Positions 1-6,301 of a stretch of DNA of 12,264 bases are shown here, piece by piece. The stretch spans positions 1 to 12,264 of the forward strand of contig JAILPD010000010.1 in the NCBI GenBank assembly GCA_024690445.1. The letters run 5' to 3'. The notes beneath the pieces are model-generated. The model saw only the letters and a list, made by a program, of their open reading frames with translations, had not been told where the DNA came from and did not search any database. Made by a program: the position numbers and the translations under genes. Source of the stretch: Acholeplasmatales bacterium (GTDB lineage Bacteria; Bacillota_I; Bacilli_A; Acholeplasmatales; Anaeroplasmataceae). The stretch's first letter is position 1. Every line of letters starts with the position of its first letter.

Positions 1-128
1 ATATTATTAGAATATAGCCCTTTTTTTATTCTAATTAGATTTCCTTTTTTTGTTTCAAGACTTACTTTTTGATTAATGTTAGAATAATCTTTATATATAT
101 TTCTTAATGCCTCTATATTATATATCAT
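1..128 (-). CDS. AbiEi-like winged-helix protein, N-terminal fragment (runs off left edge)
   Basis: This frame starts with ATG at 126-128 and stays open for 42 codons to the window edge. The peptide begins MIYNIEALRNIYKDYSNINQ and continues with KKGNLIRIKKGLYSNN. A short helical segment followed by a Lys-rich 'GxLxRIKKGLY' strand is typical of the N-terminal winged helix of AbiEi-family (type IV toxin-antitoxin) proteins, which repress their own promoter and are usually followed by an AbiEii nucleotidyltransferase toxin. The RBS GGTGG lies 9 bases before ATG, and a TTGATT-N17-TATAAT promoter is just upstream. The gene is missing from ORF-length screens only because it is cut by the edge. The family call rests on motif memory of the N-terminus alone. 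The partner toxin, if there is one, would lie outside the window. Confidence 0.62.
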   Translation of the reverse strand, partial: MIYNIEALRNIYKDYSNINQKVSLETKKGNLIRIKKGLYSNN

Positions 129-152
129 TGTCAATTCACCACCGATAATCTT

Positions 153-181
153 ATTATATAATATTTTTTGTGGCAAATCAA
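153..181 (-). promoter_or_regulatory. Promoter of the AbiEi-like gene
   Basis: Read on the minus strand, TTGATT (176-181) is separated by exactly 17 bases from TATAAT (153-158). Transcription would begin near 146, giving a leader of about 18 bases that carries the RBS. A short inverted repeat ATCAT-AA-ATGAT (183-194) sits just upstream of the -35 box and could be an operator. That role is inference. Confidence 0.75.
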
Positions 182-267
182 CATCATAAATGATATTTAA
201 GATACACAATTTTAACTATTATATCCAAATAAGTATTAGAGAAGTTCTTAAATGGAATATTATAAAG

Positions 268-294
268 AAAAAAGACCAGATTTAACTCTGATCT
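268..294 (-). terminator. Rho-independent terminator of the XRE/toxin-remnant operon
   Basis: On the minus strand AGATCAGA (294-287), a 6-base loop and TCTGGTCT (280-273) form an 8-bp stem with one G-U pair, followed by a T run (272-268). The stem begins inside the stop codon of the toxin remnant (293-295), so terminator and gene end are fused. It insulates the AbiEi-like gene from the XRE operon. Confidence 0.8.
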
Positions 295-427
295 ATCTTT
301 CTAATAGTATTTCTAAAATCAAACTATATTCAACGAGTTTTCCGCGGAAACTTATAAAAACTATTTTATTACCATTTGCTCCAGAATATGTTTTCTTCTT
401 TATAGGATATTTTGTAAAATCATACAT
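293..427 (-). pseudogene. Remnant of a HipA/CtkA-like toxin kinase
   Basis: A 44-codon minus-strand frame begins with ATG at 425-427, four bases after the stop of the XRE gene. Its strong RBS (AGGAG, 8 bases away) lies at the junction. The start MYDFTKYPIKKKTYSGANGN followed by KI resembles the N-terminus of HipA-like (CtkA-type) Ser/Thr kinase toxins, where the 'GANG-K' turn precedes the strands that bind ATP. Such toxins have roughly 300 residues. Here the family resemblance stops after about residue 22, and a tail containing FRGKLVEYSLILEILLER ends at TAG. The N-terminal lobe, catalytic loop and metal site are all absent, so it cannot be an active kinase. A large internal deletion that kept start, stop and terminator is the simplest reading. 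A short unrelated protein is the alternative. Confidence 0.6.
339..350. repeat. GC-rich palindrome inside the toxin remnant
   Basis: TTTCCGCGGAAA is a perfect 12-bp palindrome within an otherwise very AT-rich stretch. With one extra T on the left arm it extends to AGTTT/AAACT. It lies where resemblance to HipA-like toxins is lost, so it may mark the deletion junction. Confidence 0.4.
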
Positions 428-431
428 TCTA

Positions 432-833
432 TCAGCTCCTCAAAAATTTATTTCTTAAATAAGCAGCATGTTCACTAGTGATTATATGTTCAACCTCACA
501 AACATTAATACTACTATTCACTTCCATTAAATAACAATCATAATAAGAATCTTTATGTCTTTTAGCTTTCTTTAAATTATTTATACCTTCTTGAAGAAAA
601 TCAGGTAGATTTTTTTCATATTCAGGTTTATATTCTTCTTGTTTTAAAGATAATAATTCTTCAATTGAAATATTTAATGACTTAGCAATTGATAATAATG
701 TTTTACCATTACAATCATATAGATTACTTTTTCCAATAAAAATATCATTTAAAGTTGATTGAGGTATATTACTAATAATTGATAGCTTATATATTGATAA
801 TTTAGATTCATTTAATTTTTCAATTAATCTCAC
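432..833 (-). CDS. XRE-family HTH regulator, probable antitoxin of a HipA-like pair
   Basis: The 133-aa protein has a Cro/CI-type helix-turn-helix at about residues 2-61 (helices around KLSIYKLSIISNIPQSTLND, then LLSIAKSLNISIEELL). Its C-terminal half (about 62-133) ends in EVEHIITSEHAAYLRNKFL, a tail seen in single-HTH antitoxins encoded before HipA/CtkA-like kinases. A GTG at 840-842 is in frame, but the RBS GAGGTGA overlaps it and sits 5 bases before the GTG at 831-833, so the inner GTG is taken as the start. The gene is driven by a consensus promoter whose spacer holds a palindrome, which suggests autorepression. The downstream toxin is only a remnant, so this antitoxin is an orphan. The HTH call is firm; the antitoxin role rests on context and C-terminal pattern. 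Confidence 0.82.
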   Translation of the reverse strand: MRLIEKLNESKLSIYKLSIISNIPQSTLNDIFIGKSNLYDCNGKTLLSIAKSLNISIEELLSLKQEEYKPEYEKNLPDFLQEGINNLKKAKRHKDSYYDCYLMEVNSSINVCEVEHIITSEHAAYLRNKFLRS

Positions 834-852
834 GAATATCACCTCTATAATA

Positions 853-881
853 ATTATACCGGTAATCCGTTATACTGTCAA
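853..881 (-). promoter_or_regulatory. Consensus promoter of the XRE operon
   Basis: The minus strand shows TTGACA (876-881), a 17-base spacer and TATAAT (853-858), a perfect match to the housekeeping sigma consensus at both boxes. The predicted start is near 846, where the SD itself begins. The leader would be only about 13 bases, mostly the ribosome binding site. Confidence 0.88.
856..873. promoter_or_regulatory. Candidate operator palindrome in the XRE promoter
   Basis: The sequence ATACCGGTAATCCGTTAT has dyad symmetry of the form ATAnCGG-nnnn-CCGnTAT (7 of 9 positions per arm pair). It spans the spacer and half of the -10 box, the usual position for an XRE antitoxin that represses its own operon. 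Binding by the adjacent XRE protein is inferred. Confidence 0.6.
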
Positions 882-935
882 TTAAAAAACCTTGAAGAAA
901 CCATATTCAAACGTACTAATTTAAATCTGATTTTT

Positions 936-949
936 TGTAGAATTCTACA
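936..949. repeat. 14-bp perfect palindrome, intergenic
   Basis: TGTAGAATTCTACA is a perfect inverted repeat between the serpin terminator and the XRE promoter, about 90-100 bases upstream of the XRE start point. It could be a protein-binding site. The rest of 882-972 shows no gene or further motif. Confidence 0.45.
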
Positions 950-972
950 TTTTTACCGATTATATCTAGAAC

Positions 973-1015
973 AAAAAGAGTTAATTCAAAATCCTATTGG
1001 AATTTGAACTAACTC
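973..1015 (-). terminator. Strong rho-independent terminator of the TPR-serpin operon
   Basis: Twenty bases after the serpin stop, the minus strand can form a 17-position stem (arms 1015-999 and 994-978; one G-U pair, one T-T mismatch) with loop AATA, followed by five T (977-973). The geometry is that of a long intrinsic terminator. There is no T run on the other side, so it works for minus-strand transcripts only. Confidence 0.9.
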
Positions 1016-1035
1016 CTTAATTGAACATAGTTTTT

Positions 1036-2304
1036 TTATATCTTATTAATAATTCCACTAAATATAATTCTATTATATCTGTCACTAACTAAATAACCAA
1101 ATGCTCTATCAACTATGAATTCTTCATATATTTTAGTCCTTCTATCTGGTGCAGCTGCCCCATCAGTCATAACATATGTCATTGCAGCACCAATTATACC
1201 TTTTCTATCCACTCCTAACTTTGTAGAATGAATTACTTGACTACACGATAAATCAGTATTTGATATTGGTGAAAAATCAGCATTTGAACTAAATACATCT
1301 TTAATGCCCTTATTTTGTAAAGCTTCTACTAAATCATATTTAGATTCAGCATTAAATTTAGGGAATTTAGTAGTTGTTTCATAAATATATTTATCTTGAT
1401 CATAATCAAAATAATTTGCATTAATAGCTTCATTTATATTTTTTTCATTAAAGACATCACTTATTTTTTTGTTTTCATTTGGAACAATAAATGTAATCTT
1501 ATATCTATTATATGTAGAAACACACATAACTCTAACATCCAAATTAGAATAGATTTTTCCACTTGTAGATCTAATCATAAAATTATCTTTTGAAATAGTA
1601 TTATCACTATTAATAAAATTTATTTGCTCATTTGTAACACTTATATCATCACCAAATCTTAACCAAGGATCATTTAAATATAATGTATTAACTAAAGCTA
1701 CTTGTGTACTAGAATCAATATTGATTTCTTGATCTATCAAATCATTAGTTTTATCTTTCACGTAATTAGAAATATATTTGCCAGCATATTTATTAGTAAA
1801 ATCTATTTTAAATATATCTGCACAAGCATTTTTAGCAACACTTTCAACACTTTCTTTTTTATATTCAAATTCTTTTTGAATCCATAAAGAATTAAATAGT
1901 GTTTCTCTAAAATCATCAATAGCATCATCATAATAATTTGATGATATAAATAATTTCGAATAATTAATTTTTAATTCTTCTTCGGTAGTGTTTAGATATT
2001 TTAATATTTCAGTTTGTGTATTACCACTAGTAGAAAAAGATAACATACTTAAAGCTGAATATACCGAAATCGGTGATATACAGCTATTATTTTCACTTTC
2101 ATTAGCAATTTCACTAACATTGGATGCAAATTTGTTATAAGAATCATTGAACTCATCACTAGTTCTATTAGTACAAAAAGCCTCATAATCTTCGTTCAAT
2201 TCATCGCATTTGCCTATTTTAGATACTGATACTGAAGCCGCACCACATGAAGATAAAATGAATAATGCCGTTAAAGACATTGCTGGTAAAATTTTCCTTT
2301 TCAT
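1036..2304 (-). CDS. Serpin-family lipoprotein (serine/cysteine protease inhibitor)
   Basis: This 422-aa protein has a lipoprotein signal (basic MKRK, hydrophobic core, lipobox LSSC with Cys20), so it should be anchored on the outer face of the membrane. The serpin fold follows: SPISVYSALSMLS (77-89, helix B), VNTLYLND (205-212), KFPKF (313-317), NKGIKDVF (331-338), ADFS (342-345), the pre-hinge strand SQVIHSTKLGVD (355-366), the reactive loop, and the C-terminal FIVDRAFGYLV strand near 393-403. Length is right for a full serpin. Counting from hinge Gly369 as P15, P1-P1' is Ala383-Ala384, which would suit elastase-like proteases. The hinge GIIGAAMT departs from the usual GTEAAAAT at P14-P12, so inhibitory action is not certain. 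The RBS AAGGAG lies 8 bases before ATG, inside the end of the upstream gene, and the stop/start overlap (TAATG) implies translational coupling. Confidence 0.93.
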   Translation of the reverse strand: MKRKILPAMSLTALFILSSCGAASVSVSKIGKCDELNEDYEAFCTNRTSDEFNDSYNKFASNVSEIANESENNSCISPISVYSALSMLSFSTSGNTQTEILKYLNTTEEELKINYSKLFISSNYYDDAIDDFRETLFNSLWIQKEFEYKKESVESVAKNACADIFKIDFTNKYAGKYISNYVKDKTNDLIDQEINIDSSTQVALVNTLYLNDPWLRFGDDISVTNEQINFINSDNTISKDNFMIRSTSGKIYSNLDVRVMCVSTYNRYKITFIVPNENKKISDVFNEKNINEAINANYFDYDQDKYIYETTTKFPKFNAESKYDLVEALQNKGIKDVFSSNADFSPISNTDLSCSQVIHSTKLGVDRKGIIGAAMTYVMTDGAAAPDRRTKIYEEFIVDRAFGYLVSDRYNRIIFSGIINKI

Positions 2305-3218
2305 TATTCGAACTCCTTATAATTCTTTATTATAGTCTTCTTTAATAAATCCATCTTTTCACCAGCAAGCATTAAATTAACATATAAATAAGAAGCAAAT
2401 GAATAATCATTATCTTCATGAAGTAATGCTTGAATATTCTTTGGATTATAAGATGTAGCTATCATTTTAATAACAAATGGATTTAATTTATTTAATTCTA
2501 TTAATTCATCAATTGCCTTTTCTTCAGAATTATCTAACACATCTAAAAAGGCATTTATTAAATATCTTTCAGTTGAATCCATACTTTTATTTCCGGCTAA
2601 CACTTTAGCATCATCTATCATATTTAAGAAAATATATAAATATGGAAGGCTATCTAATATCTTAAAATCATCATTAGGATTTAATGCTAATAGTCTTTCT
2701 CCTACTTTAGATGCATTATCAATATCCCATTGTTCAATAAAATTAACATATAATTTTTTGATTGCCCATAAATATTGTTTAGCCTCATAGCCTAATAAAA
2801 ACATATCATTATCTATTTCAGGATGATAAATATCTTTTTCAATTAATTCTTTATATCTTAAATTTAATTCATCTACTAAATAATCACTAAATAAAATACT
2901 ATTTTTATTATAAGGCATCTTAAAGCTTACATCCCTTATTAATGATAAATCTACCATATTGTTTCTATTATTCTTTGCACTATCAAATAATAATATTCTA
3001 GCTACTAAATTATCCGGACAAATCTTACATGCTTTAATATAATTATTAATTCTAGCACGCTTAGTAGATAAGCCTTGGGCATATTCAGTATATTCTTCAC
3101 TTAATAGTTCATTATCATAATTAGGCTCATCTATTAAATCAATGAATTCCTTGGCTGATGAATAACCAATTATTAAATTATTGTCTTTAACAAATTTTTC
3201 ATATAATTTTATTTTCAT
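2304..3218 (-). CDS. TPR-like helical protein, cytoplasmic
   Basis: The 304-aa product has no signal peptide or membrane segment and is predicted to be all helical. The segment LLALNPNDDFKILDSLPYLY (about 180-200), followed by a paired-helix stretch with ERYLINAFLDVL and an 'ELNKLNPFVIKMI' motif, matches TPR/ST7-like proteins that carry an 'NPNDNQGxR' signature. Such proteins act as protein-binding scaffolds; no catalytic motif is visible. A GTG at 3222-3224 is in frame two codons earlier, but ATG at 3216-3218 is better placed behind the weak SD (GGTGT), so it is preferred. The gene is first in a two-gene operon with the serpin, sharing one base at TAATG. Any functional link to the serpin is inferred from this coupling only. 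Confidence 0.75.
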   Translation of the reverse strand: MKIKLYEKFVKDNNLIIGYSSAKEFIDLIDEPNYDNELLSEEYTEYAQGLSTKRARINNYIKACKICPDNLVARILLFDSAKNNRNNMVDLSLIRDVSFKMPYNKNSILFSDYLVDELNLRYKELIEKDIYHPEIDNDMFLLGYEAKQYLWAIKKLYVNFIEQWDIDNASKVGERLLALNPNDDFKILDSLPYLYIFLNMIDDAKVLAGNKSMDSTERYLINAFLDVLDNSEEKAIDELIELNKLNPFVIKMIATSYNPKNIQALLHEDNDYSFASYLYVNLMLAGEKMDLLKKTIIKNYKEFE

Positions 3219-3240
3219 AAACACACCAAAAACTAATATA

Positions 3241-3269
3241 ATTATACCATTTTTATATTATTATGAAAA
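3241..3269 (-). promoter_or_regulatory. Extended -10 promoter of the TPR-serpin operon
   Basis: On the minus strand TATAAT (3241-3246) is preceded by TG one base upstream (an extended -10, TGGTATAAT). A partial -35 box TTTTCA lies at 3264-3269 with a 17-base spacer. The -35 overlaps the T-rich tail of the preceding terminator, so the two transcription units abut with no spare sequence. Confidence 0.65.
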
Positions 3270-3309
3270 TAAAAAATAATAGGCTAAGCTTAAGGCTTAA
3301 CCTATTATT
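3266..3309 (-). terminator. Rho-independent terminator of the large lipoprotein gene
   Basis: Seven bases past the stop codon the minus strand forms a 15-bp stem (arms 3309-3295 and 3289-3275, one G-T pair) with loop CTTAA, then a T-rich tail (TTTT-A-TTTT). It is a strong intrinsic terminator. Confidence 0.9.
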
Positions 3310-3316
3310 CTAATTA

Positions 3317-6148
3317 TTATGCAACATAAAATTTTATAGCATTAATTAACTTACCGTCTTTAATATCTTCTAATGCTTGATCAACATATTCAATATTATA
3401 GTCAAGTTGCTTTTTAACAATGGAAATATCTTCAAAATCTTTTGTTACATCGTTTAAATCAGTATCATAAATTACATATTTATCATCTTTATAAACAACA
3501 GTATACTTAACTCCATTGTAATTAAATGATTGAGTAAAGCTTATATCACTGATTTTAATACTAGAAACAGAAAGTTGTAATCTCTTATAATTCTTATCAT
3601 ATAAATATTGAGTTAAATCTAATTTACCCTCTATAACTCCATTAAGAGATAAATCCATTAAAACAAATTCTTCACTAGAATAAGCACCGCCAAGAGAATA
3701 ACTAAGATCTCCAGTAATTGCAACTTCATGGTCTTTGTTATTTACGGTAAATGAAGGATCATCTATCATTCCACGGTAGGTATCATCACCATAATAAACA
3801 ACAACTGAAGCATATGACTCATTTGCTTTATTCAATTCAGCATCAGAAGTAGTTAAATTAAATACTGAATTAGCAGTTATTGCTTGGTTAACTTCTTCAA
3901 TTACGCTATTTTTTAGTTCTTCATCTTTTGCAAATTCAACTGTACAAACAGTATTTGATGATATTTCACCCTTAGAATTTGTCTTATCCTCAGTTATATT
4001 TAATTTTTTATTTTCCTTATCTAAGCTAATTTCAATAGTTTTACCATCACCATTTTCAACATGTGAAACCAATGTCTTAGTTCCATTTTCAGCAACAGCA
4101 TATGCATCACGGTTAGTATAGTTTTGATACTTAAAATTTAAATTAGCATAATCAACAACAAACTTATTGTATTGTGTTTTTTCTTTAATTTCTGTTTTAG
4201 TTGATGAGAAAGTGTTAGAAACGAAATCTACATAATAAATAGGATTTTCATTTACCATATCTTTAGTAATTGTTACACTACCATCAATAACAGAATTATC
4301 ATCTTCATCACTATATTCAAATCTATAGCCATTTTCAACCTTATAAGCTCCAGCATGTTCAACATATACTAATTCTACCTTAGTACCTTCTTCAGGCTTA
4401 GCACTATAGCAATTCATTGTTGCATCAAATAATACATCATCTTGATTTAATACTAAATCAATAGTAGCGTAAGAATAATTATCGTTGTCAGTTTCAAATC
4501 CAGCATGAAGACCAAATTTATCAGTTTCTAATACGAAATTATTATAATATACAGATAAATTTGGTGTACCCTTTGTATATGTTAAAGCACCAACCTTCTC
4601 ATAAACAAGATTATTCTCTTCATCATAAACAAAGCCATATGCATCAAGCTTAGGTTGATTAATAGCAACATCAAATTGAGATTCACTATTTGTAATATCT
4701 AAGCTAAACATGAATTCACCAAATGATATATCTAATGTACCCTTAGTCTTATCATCTGGATTAGCAGTATATACTGCAGAACCCATTGGATAAATACTTG
4801 TCATGAAATCAGCAATCAATTCTTCTTTAACGCCATATGCCTTTGCAGCTTCTAGCTTATTATCCTTATCTACTGGAAGGAAAGAATCCATACCTGCAAG
4901 TGCGAAATAATCACCCTTATTAGCTGCGAAATATATGCCAATAGGAGAAGTTTCTAATTGGCCATTTTCAGGATTTTCCATATCAATTGGAGCTGTAACT
5001 TTAAATGCATAATCATCAAACTTACCATCATTATTTGGAGTAAGCTTAACATTAAAATCAAGTAAGCTTGCCTTTTCAATAAAGCTATCATTGATAGTCT
5101 GAGTTAATTCCATCTTTAATAATGCTAAAACATCAAAGCCACCAGCCATACTAGCAATCATTTGTGAATAACCAATAATATCCTCACTAAAAATCATACC
5201 TAATAAAGCTTCTTCTTCAATACCATACGCGCTAGCTAATACAGATGATAAAGTCTTGCCCTTATTATCATTTAATACTTCGTTTAATAAATCCTTATCT
5301 AAAGATACTGAAATAGAAAGTGGAGATAAGCTTATCGTACCCTTTAAGAATGCATAAGGATTCTCTTCATGGATTTCAGCAGTAGTCTTGCTAGATGTAG
5401 TCATTATTGGTGTTAATAATGCTAAAGCCTGTGTTGCATCAATCTTTGGAGTTTTCTCACTAATCATTCCCTTAAAGTCTAAAGATTCCTTACCATTTTC
5501 ATCAGTAATAACCTTACCCTTTAAATAATCAACAACCTTATTCTTATATTCATCTGCAGTCTTAGCATAGCCTTGAGCTGCAGTTAGAGGATTTCCTTTA
5601 AATAATAGCTCACTTGCAAATCCATCAATCATTTGAACAATTGGATTATCGTCTTCGTCAATTTTAACAAGTGGATAAGTTTGATGCTTATCATTTTTAC
5701 TATCATTTGCTACTTCATTGATAATACCACCATTATTAGAATATGCAAAATCGATACCATTATTAGAATCCTTAACTATAGCATAAGCCTTACAAATATC
5801 TTCTAATGTATAGATATGGTTACCATTATATACATTTTTAACTACTCTAGAGGTTGTGCCATCTTCATTTTCCTTACTTGTGTATACTGTCTTTGTTGAC
5901 TTAGCTAATAAATAACTAGCATCACCAACGTAATCAGTAATAAACTTATTAACAAAAGACTCTGCACTTAAATCACCTAACACATTTAAAGCTTCACTAT
6001 ACTTAAATGATTCTTCTTCAGCAGGTTCTTCTTCAACAGGTTCTTCTTCAATTTGTTCTACTGGTTTTTCTTCTTCCTCACCACATGCTGATAAAGCTAA
6101 TACAGATGTAGCTAAGACACCAGTCATAAAAATTCTCTTTAATTTCAT
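3317..6148 (-). CDS. Large surface lipoprotein of unknown function
   Basis: The 943-aa protein carries a lipoprotein signal peptide (MKLKR, hydrophobic stretch, lipobox LSAC with Cys22), so it is predicted to be lipid-anchored outside the membrane. An acidic Glu/Pro/Val linker (about 23-47, with repeats such as EEPVEEEPAEEE) would hold the body away from the membrane. The rest lacks any motif I recognise. After an N-terminal helical part, residues from about 250 to the end read as many alternating, amphipathic beta segments (for example LDISFGEFMFSLDI, YSYATIDLVLNQDDVLFDAT), and it is rich in Asp, Asn, Lys and Tyr. No transmembrane helix, protease motif or sortase signal is seen. A GTG at 6155-6157 is in frame, but it is 1 base from the AGGAG site; ATG at 6146-6148 is 10 bases away and is chosen. 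The gene stands alone between its own promoter and terminator. Confidence 0.85.
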   Translation of the reverse strand: MKLKRIFMTGVLATSVLALSACGEEEEKPVEQIEEEPVEEEPAEEESFKYSEALNVLGDLSAESFVNKFITDYVGDASYLLAKSTKTVYTSKENEDGTTSRVVKNVYNGNHIYTLEDICKAYAIVKDSNNGIDFAYSNNGGIINEVANDSKNDKHQTYPLVKIDEDDNPIVQMIDGFASELLFKGNPLTAAQGYAKTADEYKNKVVDYLKGKVITDENGKESLDFKGMISEKTPKIDATQALALLTPIMTTSSKTTAEIHEENPYAFLKGTISLSPLSISVSLDKDLLNEVLNDNKGKTLSSVLASAYGIEEEALLGMIFSEDIIGYSQMIASMAGGFDVLALLKMELTQTINDSFIEKASLLDFNVKLTPNNDGKFDDYAFKVTAPIDMENPENGQLETSPIGIYFAANKGDYFALAGMDSFLPVDKDNKLEAAKAYGVKEELIADFMTSIYPMGSAVYTANPDDKTKGTLDISFGEFMFSLDITNSESQFDVAINQPKLDAYGFVYDEENNLVYEKVGALTYTKGTPNLSVYYNNFVLETDKFGLHAGFETDNDNYSYATIDLVLNQDDVLFDATMNCYSAKPEEGTKVELVYVEHAGAYKVENGYRFEYSDEDDNSVIDGSVTITKDMVNENPIYYVDFVSNTFSSTKTEIKEKTQYNKFVVDYANLNFKYQNYTNRDAYAVAENGTKTLVSHVENGDGKTIEISLDKENKKLNITEDKTNSKGEISSNTVCTVEFAKDEELKNSVIEEVNQAITANSVFNLTTSDAELNKANESYASVVVYYGDDTYRGMIDDPSFTVNNKDHEVAITGDLSYSLGGAYSSEEFVLMDLSLNGVIEGKLDLTQYLYDKNYKRLQLSVSSIKISDISFTQSFNYNGVKYTVVYKDDKYVIYDTDLNDVTKDFEDISIVKKQLDYNIEYVDQALEDIKDGKLINAIKFYVA

Positions 6149-6180
6149 TAAAATCACGCTCCTACTTTAAACCATTTAAT

Positions 6181-6209
6181 ATTTTATTACACAATAAGTC
6201 CAAAATCAA
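6181..6209 (-). promoter_or_regulatory. Promoter of the large lipoprotein gene
   Basis: TTGATT (6204-6209) and TAAAAT (6181-6186) on the minus strand are separated by 17 bases. The start point would be near 6174, leaving a leader of about 26 bases with the AGGAG site. The -10 differs from consensus at one position. Confidence 0.6.
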
Positions 6210-6221
6210 ATACTTTTTAAT

Positions 6222-6250
6222 GAAAACGTTCGACTACGACGTAAACGTTT
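6222..6250. promoter_or_regulatory. Two LacI-operator-like palindromes upstream of the lipoprotein promoter
   Basis: GAAAACGTTC (6222-6231) and AAACGTTT (6243-6250) each hold an AACGTT palindrome with central CG, the pattern bound by LacI/CcpA-type regulators. Their centres are 19 bases apart and both lie upstream of the -35 box. The first matches the left part of a cre site (TGAAAACG). The regulator is not in the window and the assignment is inference. Confidence 0.45.
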
Positions 6251-6272
6251 AAGGATATGTACCGTTCATAAG

Positions 6273-6293
6273 AAAAAAAGACTCTTTCGAGTC
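6273..6293 (-). terminator. Rho-independent terminator of greA
   Basis: Directly after the greA stop the minus strand reads GACTC-GAAA-GAGTC followed by seven T (6279-6273). The stem is only 5 bp but is closed by a stable GAAA tetraloop and has an ideal T run. Confidence 0.9.
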
Positions 6294-6301
6294 AATTTTA
6301 A

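Noticed and set aside
252..458. Plus-strand reading frame of 68 codons
   Set aside because: It lies over the terminator, the toxin remnant and the end of the XRE gene on the other strand, has no RBS, and its peptide shows no family features.
936..955. Palindrome TGTAGAATTCTACA followed by T's as a plus-strand terminator
   Set aside because: No plus-strand gene precedes it, and the hairpin would have only a 5-bp stem, so a binding site is the better guess.
1396..1887. Plus-strand reading frames within the serpin gene
   Set aside because: They are antisense frames rich in Ile and Phe that follow from the A/T-rich coding strand; no RBS and no motif.
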